Source of the DNA: JBGPTK01 sp963797765 | GTDB taxonomy: Bacteria > Acidobacteriota > Terriglobia > Acidiferrales > UBA7541 | DNA length: 64,000 bases | Reading direction: 5' to 3' | NCBI GenBank assembly: GCA_963797765.1 | Contig: CAWCQU010000004.1 | Span: 558,001-622,000 of the forward strand | Shown: piece by piece, positions 36,597-48,899 of the stretch | Numbering within the stretch: the stretch's first letter is position 1 | Layout: every line of letters starts with the position of its first letter | Made by a program: the position numbers and the translations under genes | Notes under the pieces: model-generated | The model's database searches: none | Seen by the model: the letters and a program-made list of their open reading frames with translations, nothing else | Told to the model about the DNA's origin: nothing

Positions 36597-37166
36597 ATGA
36601 CGAAGAGGGACGAAGCTTGGAAACTTTTGTGCGAGTACACCCAAAGCGAAAGTCTGCGCAAGCACGCGCTGGCGGTAGAGGCCTGCGTCCGCGCCTATGC
36701 GCGCAAACAAGGCGCGGATGAAGAGCTTTGGGGCGTCACTGCACTGTTGCACGATTTCGATTACGAACGCTGGCCCAATGCGGCACATCACCCAACGCAG
36801 GAACATCCCTACGAAGGCACAAAAATTCTGCGCGAGCGCGGTTATCCCGAAGAGATGATCCGCGCCATCCTGGGCCATGCCGATTACAGCGGCGTCGCGC
36901 GCGAATCCGCTCTCGACCACACCCTGTACGCCTGCGACGAACTCGCGGGGTTTCTCACCGCGTGCGCCCTGGTGAAGCCCAGCAAGAAAATCGCCGATGT
37001 CGAAGCGCCTTCGGTACGGAAAAAACTAAAGGACAAAGCGTTCGCCCGCGGCGTGAATCGCGATGACGTAATCCGGGGCGCCGAAGAACTTGGCATCCCT
37101 CTCGAAGAGCACATCGCCTTTTGCATCGAAGCCATGAAAGGCGTGTCCGATCAGCTCGGCCTGTAG
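36597..37166 (+). CDS. HD-domain phosphohydrolase
   Basis: 189 residues starting ATG 36597 after GAAAGGAGATAGGG. HD-superfamily residues: H23 in SLRKHALAVE, H52-D53 in ALLHDFDYERW, then HHPTQEHPYEG and a late Asp, giving the metal-binding set of a metal-dependent phosphohydrolase; many members act on nucleotides or their polyphosphates. The substrate is unknown. Divergent from the XRE regulator. Confidence 0.88.
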   Translation: MTKRDEAWKLLCEYTQSESLRKHALAVEACVRAYARKQGADEELWGVTALLHDFDYERWPNAAHHPTQEHPYEGTKILRERGYPEEMIRAILGHADYSGVARESALDHTLYACDELAGFLTACALVKPSKKIADVEAPSVRKKLKDKAFARGVNRDDVIRGAEELGIPLEEHIAFCIEAMKGVSDQLGL

Positions 37167-37346
37167 ATGGAAGCACGTTCAGTTTTCGCATCGCGGACAT
37201 TTCAATTACGTCGCTGTGGATTGCTTTTGCGGTCATCCCGAACAACGTGAGGATCCAGAGCAACCTGCCCTGTTCAAGAAAAAGTTTGATGCGTTCGATC
37301 CGCACCGGGAGCACACCGCTTCCCCTGTGTTAGAATCACTTCCCCT

Positions 37347-37709
37347 ATGGAAAAAGCTGCCGAAATTCTCAGCGACGTAATGCGCCAGATGCGGCGACCG
37401 GAAGCCACCATGGCCTGGCTTGCCGGAACATGGGCGTCGATCGTCGGCGATCAAATCGCCGCGCATACGCGCCCGGTTGCTCTCAGCGGCGGCCTGCTGG
37501 AAGTCCGGACCAGCGGAGCAGACTGGCAAAAACAACTGGAAAGCATGGGCAGCGAATTCCGCGACAAAATCAATCACGCCTGGGGCGGCAGGCTGGTGCA
37601 CGAATTGCGTTTCGCCGCGGCTAAGCCTTCAGCCGGAACCGTGTCCAAAGAAGAAGACAATCAGCACACACCGTTTGTTCGAAAGCGCACGAATTTTGGA
37701 AACAGGTAA
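37347..37709 (+). CDS. DUF721/DciA-like protein
   Basis: 120 residues matching from memory the DUF721 pattern: W-x-x-I-V-G-D/P-x-x-A-x-H-T-R-P (TWASIVGDQIAAHTRPVALS) and then LLEVRTSGADWQKQLESM. DciA proteins of this family load the replicative helicase in bacteria without DnaC/DnaI. Here the gene lies next to gatC, gatA, not to gyrase or dnaA genes. No clear ribosome site. The assignment as helicase loader is inference from family. Confidence 0.7.
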   Translation: MEKAAEILSDVMRQMRRPEATMAWLAGTWASIVGDQIAAHTRPVALSGGLLEVRTSGADWQKQLESMGSEFRDKINHAWGGRLVHELRFAAAKPSAGTVSKEEDNQHTPFVRKRTNFGNR

Positions 37710-37767
37710 TCGTACAAGGCAACAAATATCTGGTCGCAATAATTCATAGAAGACTCGGATCAGAGCG

Positions 37768-38097
37768 ATGAAAATTTCCCGCGAAGACGTGCTTTACGTC
37801 GCTGAGCTGGCTCACCTCGAATTAACGGAGGCGGAGGCCGATCTTTATCGCGGCCAGCTTGATTCCATCCTCACCTACATCGAGAAGTTGAAAGAACTCG
37901 ATGTAGAAAATGTTGAACCGATGGCGCAAGTTCTCTTCCATGCTTCGCCTGAGCACATTCTTCCATCCGGCGAAAATTTAAATCCCGCGTTGCGCGATGA
38001 CGATCTGCGTCCGTGCAATATTGGTGAAGAAGTCGTGTCTGGAGCGCCGGAAGCAAGTAAGCCATATTTTCGCGTGCCGAAAGTGATCGACCGATGA
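37768..38097 (+). CDS. gatC: Aspartyl/glutamyl-tRNA amidotransferase subunit C
   Basis: Small subunit that clamps GatA and GatB together in the GatCAB enzyme, which converts Glu-tRNA(Gln) (and Asp-tRNA(Asn)) to the amide. 109 residues: KISREDVLYVAELAHLELTE, LDSILTYIEKLKELD, VEPMAQ and the C-terminal YFRVPKVID. The stop overlaps the gatA start by 4 bases (ATGA). gatB is not in the window. Confidence 0.95.
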   Translation: MKISREDVLYVAELAHLELTEAEADLYRGQLDSILTYIEKLKELDVENVEPMAQVLFHASPEHILPSGENLNPALRDDDLRPCNIGEEVVSGAPEASKPYFRVPKVIDR

Positions 38098-39539
38098 GCG
38101 CAACCACCAGTTGGACGATCAGTTCTGTACGCGCAGCGCTCGAAACGAAACAGATTTCCGCGCGTGAATTGACGGACGAATTTTATTCGCGTATCAAAAA
38201 TCGCAATCCGGAACTGAATGCATTCCTCGCGCTTTCTCCCGAACGCGCTTACACCCAAGCCGACAAAATGGATTCACTCCGCGCCAAAGGTGTGGACCTT
38301 CCGCCACTCGCGGGCGTGCCGGTAGCCATCAAAGATGTGATCAGCACGCGCGGCGTGCGCACCACTTGCGGCTCACGCATCCTTGAAAATTATGTTCCGC
38401 CTTACGACGCAACGGCCGTGGAGCGCCTGGAAATCGCCGGAGCGGTGATTCTTGGCAAGACAAATTGCGATGAATTCGCGATGGGAAGCTCTAATGAGAA
38501 CTCAGCCTACGGTCCAGTCGCAAACCCTAGCGCACCTGGACGCGTTCCCGGCGGATCGAGCGGCGGATCGGCGGCAGCAGTGGCATCAGGCCTTGCGGTG
38601 GCGGCGCTTGGAACCGACACAGGGGGCTCAATCCGGCAGCCGGGGGCCTGCTGCGGGATACCGGCGATGATGGGGTCCTATGGCCGCGTTTCCCGTTATG
38701 GGCTGATTGCCTTCGCCTCCTCGCTGGATCGCATCGGCCCGCTGACGACGACCGTTCGGGACGCCGCCGCGATGATGCAGGTGATGGCCGGACGGGACGA
38801 GAATGACTCGACCTCCGCAGCTGCTCCCGTGCCCCCCTATCCGGCGGAACTTGAAAGCCCGGTAAGCGGGCTTCGCTTGGGCATCCCCAAGCAGTATTTT
38901 GGCGCGGGGATGGACCCGGAGGTCCGGCGGAAGGTGGGAGCGGGGATCGATTTGTTCAAGCGGTTGGGCTGTCAGTTGGTTGAGATCGAGATGCCGCACA
39001 CCGACTATGCCATCGCGACGTACTACATCGTTGCCACCGCCGAGGCAAGTTCGAACCTGGCGCGGTTTGACGGCGTACGCTATGGCTTGCGGGTTTCCGG
39101 CTCGACGCTGAATGAGATGTACAAGAAAACCCGGGGACGGGGCTTCGGCCCGGAAGTGAAACGCCGGATCATGCTGGGCACCTACGCGCTTTCCTCCGGC
39201 TATTACGACGCCTATTATTTGCGAGCGCAAAAGGTGCGCACTCTGATCGCGCGGGACTTTTCCGAGGCGTTCGAGCGAGTGGACGCGATCGTCACTCCAA
39301 CCACGCCTACTCCAGCTTTCAAATTGGGAGAAAAAACACAAGATCCGTTACAGATGTATCTTGCTGACATATATACAGTTACTGGCTCACTCGCGGGCAT
39401 CCCAGGGATTTCCGTGCCGTGTGGCAGGACGGCCGAAGGTCTGCCCGTGGGGATGCAAATTCTTGGCCCACACTTCAGTGAATCTCGAGTCCTTCAACTC
39501 GCCCATGCCTTCGAGGCAGCGGGCGGCTTTTCCGCCTGA
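38094..39539 (+). CDS. gatA: Aspartyl/glutamyl-tRNA amidotransferase subunit A
   Basis: Amidase that supplies ammonia from glutamine for the tRNA amidation. Amidase-signature catalytic residues are present: the Lys in VAIKDVISTRG, cis-Ser in GGSSGGSAAAVASG and the nucleophile Ser in TDTGGSIRQPGACCG. 481 residues, complete. GatB, the kinase-like partner, must be encoded elsewhere. The start is the ATGA overlap with gatC. Confidence 0.97.
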   Translation: MSATTSWTISSVRAALETKQISARELTDEFYSRIKNRNPELNAFLALSPERAYTQADKMDSLRAKGVDLPPLAGVPVAIKDVISTRGVRTTCGSRILENYVPPYDATAVERLEIAGAVILGKTNCDEFAMGSSNENSAYGPVANPSAPGRVPGGSSGGSAAAVASGLAVAALGTDTGGSIRQPGACCGIPAMMGSYGRVSRYGLIAFASSLDRIGPLTTTVRDAAAMMQVMAGRDENDSTSAAAPVPPYPAELESPVSGLRLGIPKQYFGAGMDPEVRRKVGAGIDLFKRLGCQLVEIEMPHTDYAIATYYIVATAEASSNLARFDGVRYGLRVSGSTLNEMYKKTRGRGFGPEVKRRIMLGTYALSSGYYDAYYLRAQKVRTLIARDFSEAFERVDAIVTPTTPTPAFKLGEKTQDPLQMYLADIYTVTGSLAGIPGISVPCGRTAEGLPVGMQILGPHFSESRVLQLAHAFEAAGGFSA

Positions 39540-39551
39540 CGCGGCACTCCA

Positions 39552-40070
39552 GTGCAAGATATTGCGCCGATCATCGATCACCTCAATCGCACCCGGGCAA
39601 GTTTGCTCGATCTCTCCGTCAAAATTCCGGATGAACTATGGTCCCTCGCGGCACCGGGCGGCGGCTGGTCGCCTGGTGAAATTATTGCCCACCTGACGAT
39701 GGTTGAAACCAAAGTAACCGGCGTCGCAGCACGAATCATCCAGTCTCCCGCGATCCGAGTGCCTGTCTGGAAGCGAATGCACTTGCCCATTGCTTTCGTT
39801 CAATGGCGCGTGATCCGGGTGAAGACTCCCGTTCCGCTGGACGCGAGCCTGATCGGCAAGAAATTCCCAATGCTCGAAAGATTTACCGAGATCCGCCGGC
39901 AGACCGTTGCTCTTCTACGAGAAAACCAGCGGCGGGATTTGCATGAATACCGGTTCCCACACCCGTTCCTCGGCAGCTATCACCTCTACGATTGGTTTCG
40001 CTTCCTTGGATTTCACGAGGTGCGTCATACAAAACAAATGCAAGAAAATGTCACTTTACGGCCAAGATGA
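39552..40070 (+). CDS. DinB-like protein (DUF1569/DinB_2)
   Basis: 172 residues, GTG start at 39552 shortly after gatA. Four-helix DinB fold: the first metal-binding His in WSPGEIIAHLTMVE, and the C-terminal motif FLGFHEVRHTKQM with two further His. Proteins of this type are metal-dependent enzymes with thiol cofactors (mycothiol or bacillithiol transferases) or stress proteins; the exact role is not evident. Only 12 bases separate it from gatA, so it is probably co-transcribed. Confidence 0.85.
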   Translation: MQDIAPIIDHLNRTRASLLDLSVKIPDELWSLAAPGGGWSPGEIIAHLTMVETKVTGVAARIIQSPAIRVPVWKRMHLPIAFVQWRVIRVKTPVPLDASLIGKKFPMLERFTEIRRQTVALLRENQRRDLHEYRFPHPFLGSYHLYDWFRFLGFHEVRHTKQMQENVTLRPR

Positions 40071-40278
40071 GGATTTTTTGCGTCACAAATTGTGGTAAGA
40101 AGTAAAGAATGAAGTTTTTCAGACAATTCGCAAAAGCCGCCAACCCCTTCTCCGTCCGTCTGTTGAAAAATCCCGTACCAGTACAAAAGTTTGTGGTGAT
40201 GGAACGGAAGGTGGATTGCAAAGATATTTTGTAGCCTTTAGGATGAAAACGGCATCTTAGTAAGCGGAGGGGTGGGCC

Positions 40279-40506
40279 GTGGTCAAGATCAGGTCGAGTC
40301 AAAAGCTCTTCACCGAAGACGAAGTCGCGCGGCTTACTGGGATCTGCCTGGAGCACCTGCAGAAACTGGCCCAGAGCAAGCACCTGGGATTTCTGGCTCG
40401 CGCGGCCGAAGCCGCCGGGGCTGCGGGCGCTGAAGCCGGAAAATGGATGTTCACAAATTCTGATTTGATGATTTTGACGGTGCTGTACACCCGCTGCCAA
40501 CACTAG
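40279..40506 (+). CDS. Small helix-turn-helix protein, MerR-like
   Basis: 75 residues from GTG 40279, behind GCGGAGGGG. KLFTEDEVARLTGICLEHLQ is a MerR-type helix-turn-helix start, then an Ala-rich helix and LMILTVLYTRCQH. There is no effector domain. It could be a repressor, an antirepressor or a DNA-binding accessory protein. A strong terminator follows 25 bases after the stop, so the gene is a single-gene unit. Confidence 0.6.
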   Translation: MVKIRSSQKLFTEDEVARLTGICLEHLQKLAQSKHLGFLARAAEAAGAAGAEAGKWMFTNSDLMILTVLYTRCQH

Positions 40507-40530
40507 AAGAAATTTGAAATTGCACCCTTG

Positions 40531-40570
40531 CGGCCCGGATGGAACCTGCCATCCGGGCCGTTTTTATTTT
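40531..40570 (+). terminator. Intrinsic terminator of the small HTH gene
   Basis: CGGCCCGGATGG (40531-40542), loop AACCTG, CCATCCGGGCCG (40549-40560), then TTTTTATTTT. A perfect 12-base stem with a classic T-run. Confidence 0.93.
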
Positions 40571-40731
40571 GGCGGAAGCCTCTATCCCAATCTGTAGAAG
40601 GCGCTGTTGTTGTGTATCGGATGTGGCGTTATGCTGAGGGCGGTTGCCAGCCTTGCAACCAAACCTGAACTGCCAGACCGGCATCCTACTTCCAGACACG
40701 GGAAGTGAGCAGACTCCGTCCACGGTCATAA

Positions 40732-41637
40732 ATGTTCAGCAATATGATAAAACGGAAACGAATGGTCCGGGTGCTGCTGATCGTGGCGGTAGCGATGTGT
40801 TCCGCTTCCGCCGAGCGAGCCCAGCAAACGAAGCAAACTGCTCCGAAAGGGGAGCCTGCCGGCGTTCCAGTACTGCCCAAAGCGAAAAAGCTGATCCTTA
40901 CGGATGGAAGCTACCAACTGGTGCAAAGCTACGAAATCAAGGGCGACCGGGTTCGTTATTTCAGCGTGGAACGATCGCAGTGGGAAGAAATCCCCACATC
41001 GATGGTGGATTGGGATGCCACGCACAAGACCGAGTCCGAGGACACCAAGCAGGCCGACGAGGTGGTTGCCAAGCTGAAAGCGGAGGAAGCGGCCAAACGG
41101 GTTGTGGAAGTGGATGTGGACGCCAGCATCGAAGTGGCGCCCGGAATTTTCCTGCCTCCGGGAGAAGGCGTGTACTTGCTGGATGGCAAGGGAGTGTTTC
41201 CCTTAAAACAGGCGGAGGCGGACATCAAAACGAACAAGACTCGCGCGCTGGAGCGAGTGCTGGTTCCCATTCCGATCGTGCCCGGCCGGCAAACCGTTTT
41301 CGTCAACGGGCAGCACGCCAAATTCCGGATCACGAATCACGCGCCGGAATTCTTCATGCGCACGGCCGATGGGCACGAACCGAAGATCGATTTGGTGCTG
41401 GCGCACATCCACAAGGACACCCGGCAACTCGAATTTCTGGATACTTATTTCTCCGAAACTGCATCCGTTCGGAAATCAATGCTTTTGCAGACCTGGGAAG
41501 TGACCAAGGGGGTCTACCGGTTCACGCTGGGACAAAAACTCCAGCCGGGCGAGTATGCGATTGTCGAGGTGGTGGATCAGAAAGATGTGGGGCTATATGT
41601 TTGGGATTTCGGGATTGACGCTGGGGGGAAGAAGTAG
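40732..41637 (+). CDS. Secreted protein of unknown function
   Basis: 301 residues. A signal peptide (RVLLIVAVAMCSASA) follows a Lys/Arg-rich start. The mature part has LTDGSYQLVQSYEIKGDRVR, a basic/acidic Lys-rich segment (ADEVVAKLKAEEAAKR), then a beta-rich domain with GIFLPPGEGVYLLDGKG and GVYRFTLGQKLQPGEYAIVE. The last motif (KLQPGEYAI) recurs in acidobacterial secreted proteins I know only as hypothetical. No catalytic residues obvious. ATG 40732 or 40744 may be the start. Confidence 0.75.
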   Translation: MFSNMIKRKRMVRVLLIVAVAMCSASAERAQQTKQTAPKGEPAGVPVLPKAKKLILTDGSYQLVQSYEIKGDRVRYFSVERSQWEEIPTSMVDWDATHKTESEDTKQADEVVAKLKAEEAAKRVVEVDVDASIEVAPGIFLPPGEGVYLLDGKGVFPLKQAEADIKTNKTRALERVLVPIPIVPGRQTVFVNGQHAKFRITNHAPEFFMRTADGHEPKIDLVLAHIHKDTRQLEFLDTYFSETASVRKSMLLQTWEVTKGVYRFTLGQKLQPGEYAIVEVVDQKDVGLYVWDFGIDAGGKK

Positions 41638-41774
41638 GCGCTCTCCGATCAAACGTCTACCCTTGATGAAGAAGAAAATAACTTCTGCTGCCGCGTTTAA
41701 GATTTGCTCTGGATTCCTTGTCCATAAAGCGGGCGTGGGATGACGGCAAAACAATTGGGACATCGCGGTGGTTG

Positions 41775-44276
41775 TTAGGCCTTGGAGGTGACGGGCTCGC
41801 AAATCTCGGCCAACAGGATCGCTAGATCGGAGAGTTGGAAGGGTTTTTGGACCAGGTGGGCGCCGGGGCGAGTGAATGCTTCGACGACCGGTGATTCCAA
41901 CAATTCACCGGTCATGAAGATGAATTTCTGTGGCGGAATGCTCAAATTGGCAAGTACGTGCTGGAAGAATTTCTCTCCGTTCATTCCCGGCAGGTGGAAG
42001 TCACAAAGAATCGCATCGTAGTTTTTTAACGCCAGTCGCTTAAGGCCTTCCTCGGAAGTAGAAACGCACTCCACTGCCAAGCCGCGAGCGGACATTCCAG
42101 CCTGAATCAGCTCCCGGATGCCTTCTTCATCATCGATCACCAGAATGGAATGGCCGCGCAGCAAGGAAGAAACGGAAACCGGTTTGGCGACAGGAGGCAA
42201 TTGCACCCGGCTCGCCGCGGGCAGCACCACTCGAAATGCGCAGCCCTCGCCCGGCGTTGATTGCACTTCGATGGTGCCTTCGTGTTCCTTGATCAGCGTC
42301 ATGGAAATCGTCAGGCCCAAGCCGGTGCCGCCGCCGGGACGCTTGGTGGTGAAGAAGGGATCGAAAATCTTCGGCAACACTTCGGGGCGGATCCCCGCCC
42401 CATCATCCTGGATCAAGGCCCAGACCAAGCCGATCGAATGACCCACCCGCACGCGAATGGCGCCGTGCTCGCGCACTTCCCGAATCGCCTGCTCCGCATT
42501 CATCAGCAGGTTTAAGAAGACCTGCAAAAGCTGGCTGGCATCGGCATCGACCGGAGGAAGATTCTGGCCGGCCTGAAAATCCACGGAAATATTGTATTGG
42601 TTGAGAGCATGATTCTGCAGGTCAAGAGCCCGCTGAACCACCGTTTCGAGCTGCACCGGAGCGCGAACGGTGGCAGGCGGACGAGAAAACGCAAGCAATC
42701 CCTGAACGATTTGCGCCGCGCGGCGGGCTTGCTGGTGAATCAGGTTGGTTTGCCGGCGTGTCTGGTCATCGATCGCCCGTTCATGCAACAGATCGCTGAC
42801 CCCAAGAATCGCGGTAAGCGGATTATTCAATTCGTGAGCGACGCCGGCGACCATTTGGCCCATCGCCGCCAACTTCTCCCGCTGGATCGATTGCTGCTGC
42901 AGGCGTTTCGATTCCGTGACGTCATGAGCAGAAGCGACAACGCCGGCGATCTTGCCGGACATATCGTAAAACGGGCTGGCGTCGGCCCGGATGGTTCGCC
43001 AACTTCCATCGCGGTGCAACGAGCGATATTCCAGCTGGGCAAAGGATTGCTCGCCGGCCATCAAACTCTGGTAAGTGTGCAGCAGAGAGGGCTGGTCCTC
43101 GGTAAAGGTTCGGTCGCCGAGAAGCGTTCCCACCAGCTCGGCGGGCTTGAGGCCGGTGAGATCCTCGATGCGATGGCTGGCATAGGTGATGCGGCGCTCG
43201 GAATCGAGGACCACGATGGCATCGGGGAAACTGGCGATCAACCGGCCAATGAACTCCTGCTCCTCGCGAAGGCGCTTTTCCGCCGTCCGCCTGCTGGAGA
43301 TATCCATCAGGGTGCCTTGAATGCGGGTGATTCGCCCGGAAGCATCCCGCGTGCAGGAGGCGGAATTCAAGCAGAGAATCGGAGTGCCGTCCTTGCGGCG
43401 AAGCACGGTTTCCTGGTCATTGAATGTGCCGTGCATTTCGAGCTCCGCCAGCAAGCGCGAACGGATGGCAGGGTCCATGTGAAGCTCGTGCGCTTCCAGG
43501 GCCAGCAGTTCATCCTTGTTTTCGTACCCGAGCATGCGCAAGAGGGCGGGATTGGCATCCAGGAGCTTCCCATCCGGCGTGGTGGAATAGACGCCCTCCT
43601 GAAGGCTTTCGAAAAGTTCGCTGTAGCGAACTTCGGATTCGCGCTGGGCGGTGATGTCGCGCGCCAAACCTCCGGCGGCGGTCACCAATCCGTCCTTCAA
43701 CACCGCATGAAGGATGCAATCGAAATAGCGCAATTCGCCCGTCTTCCGCAAGCGCGCGCGGACCACTCCGGACCAAGAATGCTTTTCCAGAAACCTGGGC
43801 AAAGCACGCTCCACTTCTTCGCGGCTGGGCTCGAGAAAGAATTCATCCAGCTGGTGGCGGATCACATCGGCAAAACCAAGGCCCAGGGCCTCCACAAATC
43901 TCCGGTTGACCAGCTGAATTTCGCCTTTCAAGGAAATGGTGAAAACAACATGATCGAGACTATCGATGAGTTCGCGATATCCCCGCTGCGAACGCGAAAC
44001 CATTTCGAGAAGCTGATCGAATTGTTTTTCAGTGGGCGGAGATGCCGCGTTCGCTTGAAGCCCGCGAACAAAGCCTCGCAATTCGTTGAGCTCGCGGCGC
44101 TTGCTCCATGAGAAAGCTCCGAAGAGGATAGACAGCACTAGAATTCCGAGAGGCAGCGCTTCGAGGCGCATCGGAAGCGAGCGAAACGTCTGCCAGCTGA
44201 TCGCGACGAACCCCGCAGCCAGCAGAATCAGGAACAGCAGACTGATTCGCCATAGGTCGTTCTCTTTGCGCTCCAT
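41775..44276 (-). CDS. Hybrid sensor histidine kinase with three PAS domains
   Basis: ATG 44276 (MERKENDLWRISLLFL) is chosen because AGGAG sits 5 bases upstream; starts at 44327 and 44393 are possible. About 833 residues: two membrane helices (LFLILLAAGFVAISW and LPLGILVLSILFGAF), three PAS domains (beginning RGYRELIDSLDHVVFTIS, RYSELFESLQEGVYSTTPD and RLIASFPDAIVVLDSERR), HisKA with MVAGVAHELNNPLTAILGV (phospho-His), the ATPase motif GTGLGLTISMTLIKEHEG, and a receiver domain (ILVIDDEEGIRELIQ, with CDFHLPGMNG carrying the phospho-Asp) at the C-terminus. No output response regulator is adjacent, so the signal must pass to a separate protein. Signal unknown. Confidence 0.93.
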   Translation of the reverse strand: MERKENDLWRISLLFLILLAAGFVAISWQTFRSLPMRLEALPLGILVLSILFGAFSWSKRRELNELRGFVRGLQANAASPPTEKQFDQLLEMVSRSQRGYRELIDSLDHVVFTISLKGEIQLVNRRFVEALGLGFADVIRHQLDEFFLEPSREEVERALPRFLEKHSWSGVVRARLRKTGELRYFDCILHAVLKDGLVTAAGGLARDITAQRESEVRYSELFESLQEGVYSTTPDGKLLDANPALLRMLGYENKDELLALEAHELHMDPAIRSRLLAELEMHGTFNDQETVLRRKDGTPILCLNSASCTRDASGRITRIQGTLMDISSRRTAEKRLREEQEFIGRLIASFPDAIVVLDSERRITYASHRIEDLTGLKPAELVGTLLGDRTFTEDQPSLLHTYQSLMAGEQSFAQLEYRSLHRDGSWRTIRADASPFYDMSGKIAGVVASAHDVTESKRLQQQSIQREKLAAMGQMVAGVAHELNNPLTAILGVSDLLHERAIDDQTRRQTNLIHQQARRAAQIVQGLLAFSRPPATVRAPVQLETVVQRALDLQNHALNQYNISVDFQAGQNLPPVDADASQLLQVFLNLLMNAEQAIREVREHGAIRVRVGHSIGLVWALIQDDGAGIRPEVLPKIFDPFFTTKRPGGGTGLGLTISMTLIKEHEGTIEVQSTPGEGCAFRVVLPAASRVQLPPVAKPVSVSSLLRGHSILVIDDEEGIRELIQAGMSARGLAVECVSTSEEGLKRLALKNYDAILCDFHLPGMNGEKFFQHVLANLSIPPQKFIFMTGELLESPVVEAFTRPGAHLVQKPFQLSDLAILLAEICEPVTSKA

Positions 44277-44502
44277 CTGCTCCTGCTGGGAAGGAGCGGC
44301 GGCTTGGTGTTTTTCCGCGCTGGGCATGGACAAAGTTCCACTCGAGCGCCGTGTGCATCGCCGGAAAAACGCCGGGACGGCAGCTTGATTCATCTTAAAG
44401 GGAGGACCAGAGACGGGCAATGGCTCCGGTGGAGGTAGTTTCCAAAGCTTGCAATATTGCGGGGAAAAGCACTGAAACGTTACAAGCGGGCGCGAGAAGG
44501 AT

Positions 44503-44520
44503 GCCGGGCTGAAGCCCGGC
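44503..44520. repeat. REP-like palindrome GCCGGGCT-GA-AGCCCGGC
   Basis: Perfect 8-base arms around GA, between the kinase gene and rpoC. The variant shares its core with the 2040 and 18789 palindromes, so it is the third member of a small intergenic repeat family in the window. Confidence 0.6.
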
Positions 44521-44534
44521 GCCACACGACAACG

Positions 44535-44568
44535 AAACGGCGGCAAGCACATTTGCTCGCCGCCGTTT
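44535..44568 (-). terminator. Terminator of the rpoBC operon
   Basis: AAACGGCGGC (44535-44544) pairs with GCCGCCGTTT (44559-44568); the loop itself contains AGCA-CATT-TGCT. Read leftward it lies about 50 bases after rpoC and ends in TTTCGTTG. A 10-base stem with a symmetric T/A pair on both sides makes it likely bidirectional. Confidence 0.75.
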
Positions 44569-44620
44569 ATGGGTTCGCCAGGGGCGATCAGAGCCGCCTG
44601 CGGAGAAACGATCTTATGTT

Positions 44621-48808
<4,188 letters not shown>

Positions 48809-48821
48809 GGGCAAACCTCCT

Positions 48822-48837
48822 CCCCGGCAAGCCGGGG
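48822..48837 (-). promoter_or_regulatory. Hairpin abutting the rpoC ribosome site
   Basis: CCCCGGC-AA-GCCGGGG is a 7-base perfect stem with a two-base loop. On the mRNA its 3' arm ends in the same run (GGGGAGGAGG) that forms the rpoC Shine-Dalgarno. Folding would hide part of the site. It could tune beta' relative to beta, or just be a repeat. Confidence 0.5.
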
Positions 48838-48899
48838 TAAAAGCTTTTACGATTCTTCTGTTTTGCGTTCATCGCGCCGGGCGCGGGCGAACGCAGGCA

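Noticed and set aside
42597..44111. Long plus-strand frame antisense to the hybrid kinase
   Set aside because: Shadow of the kinase gene; the kinase has full PAS, HisKA, ATPase and receiver motifs on the minus strand.
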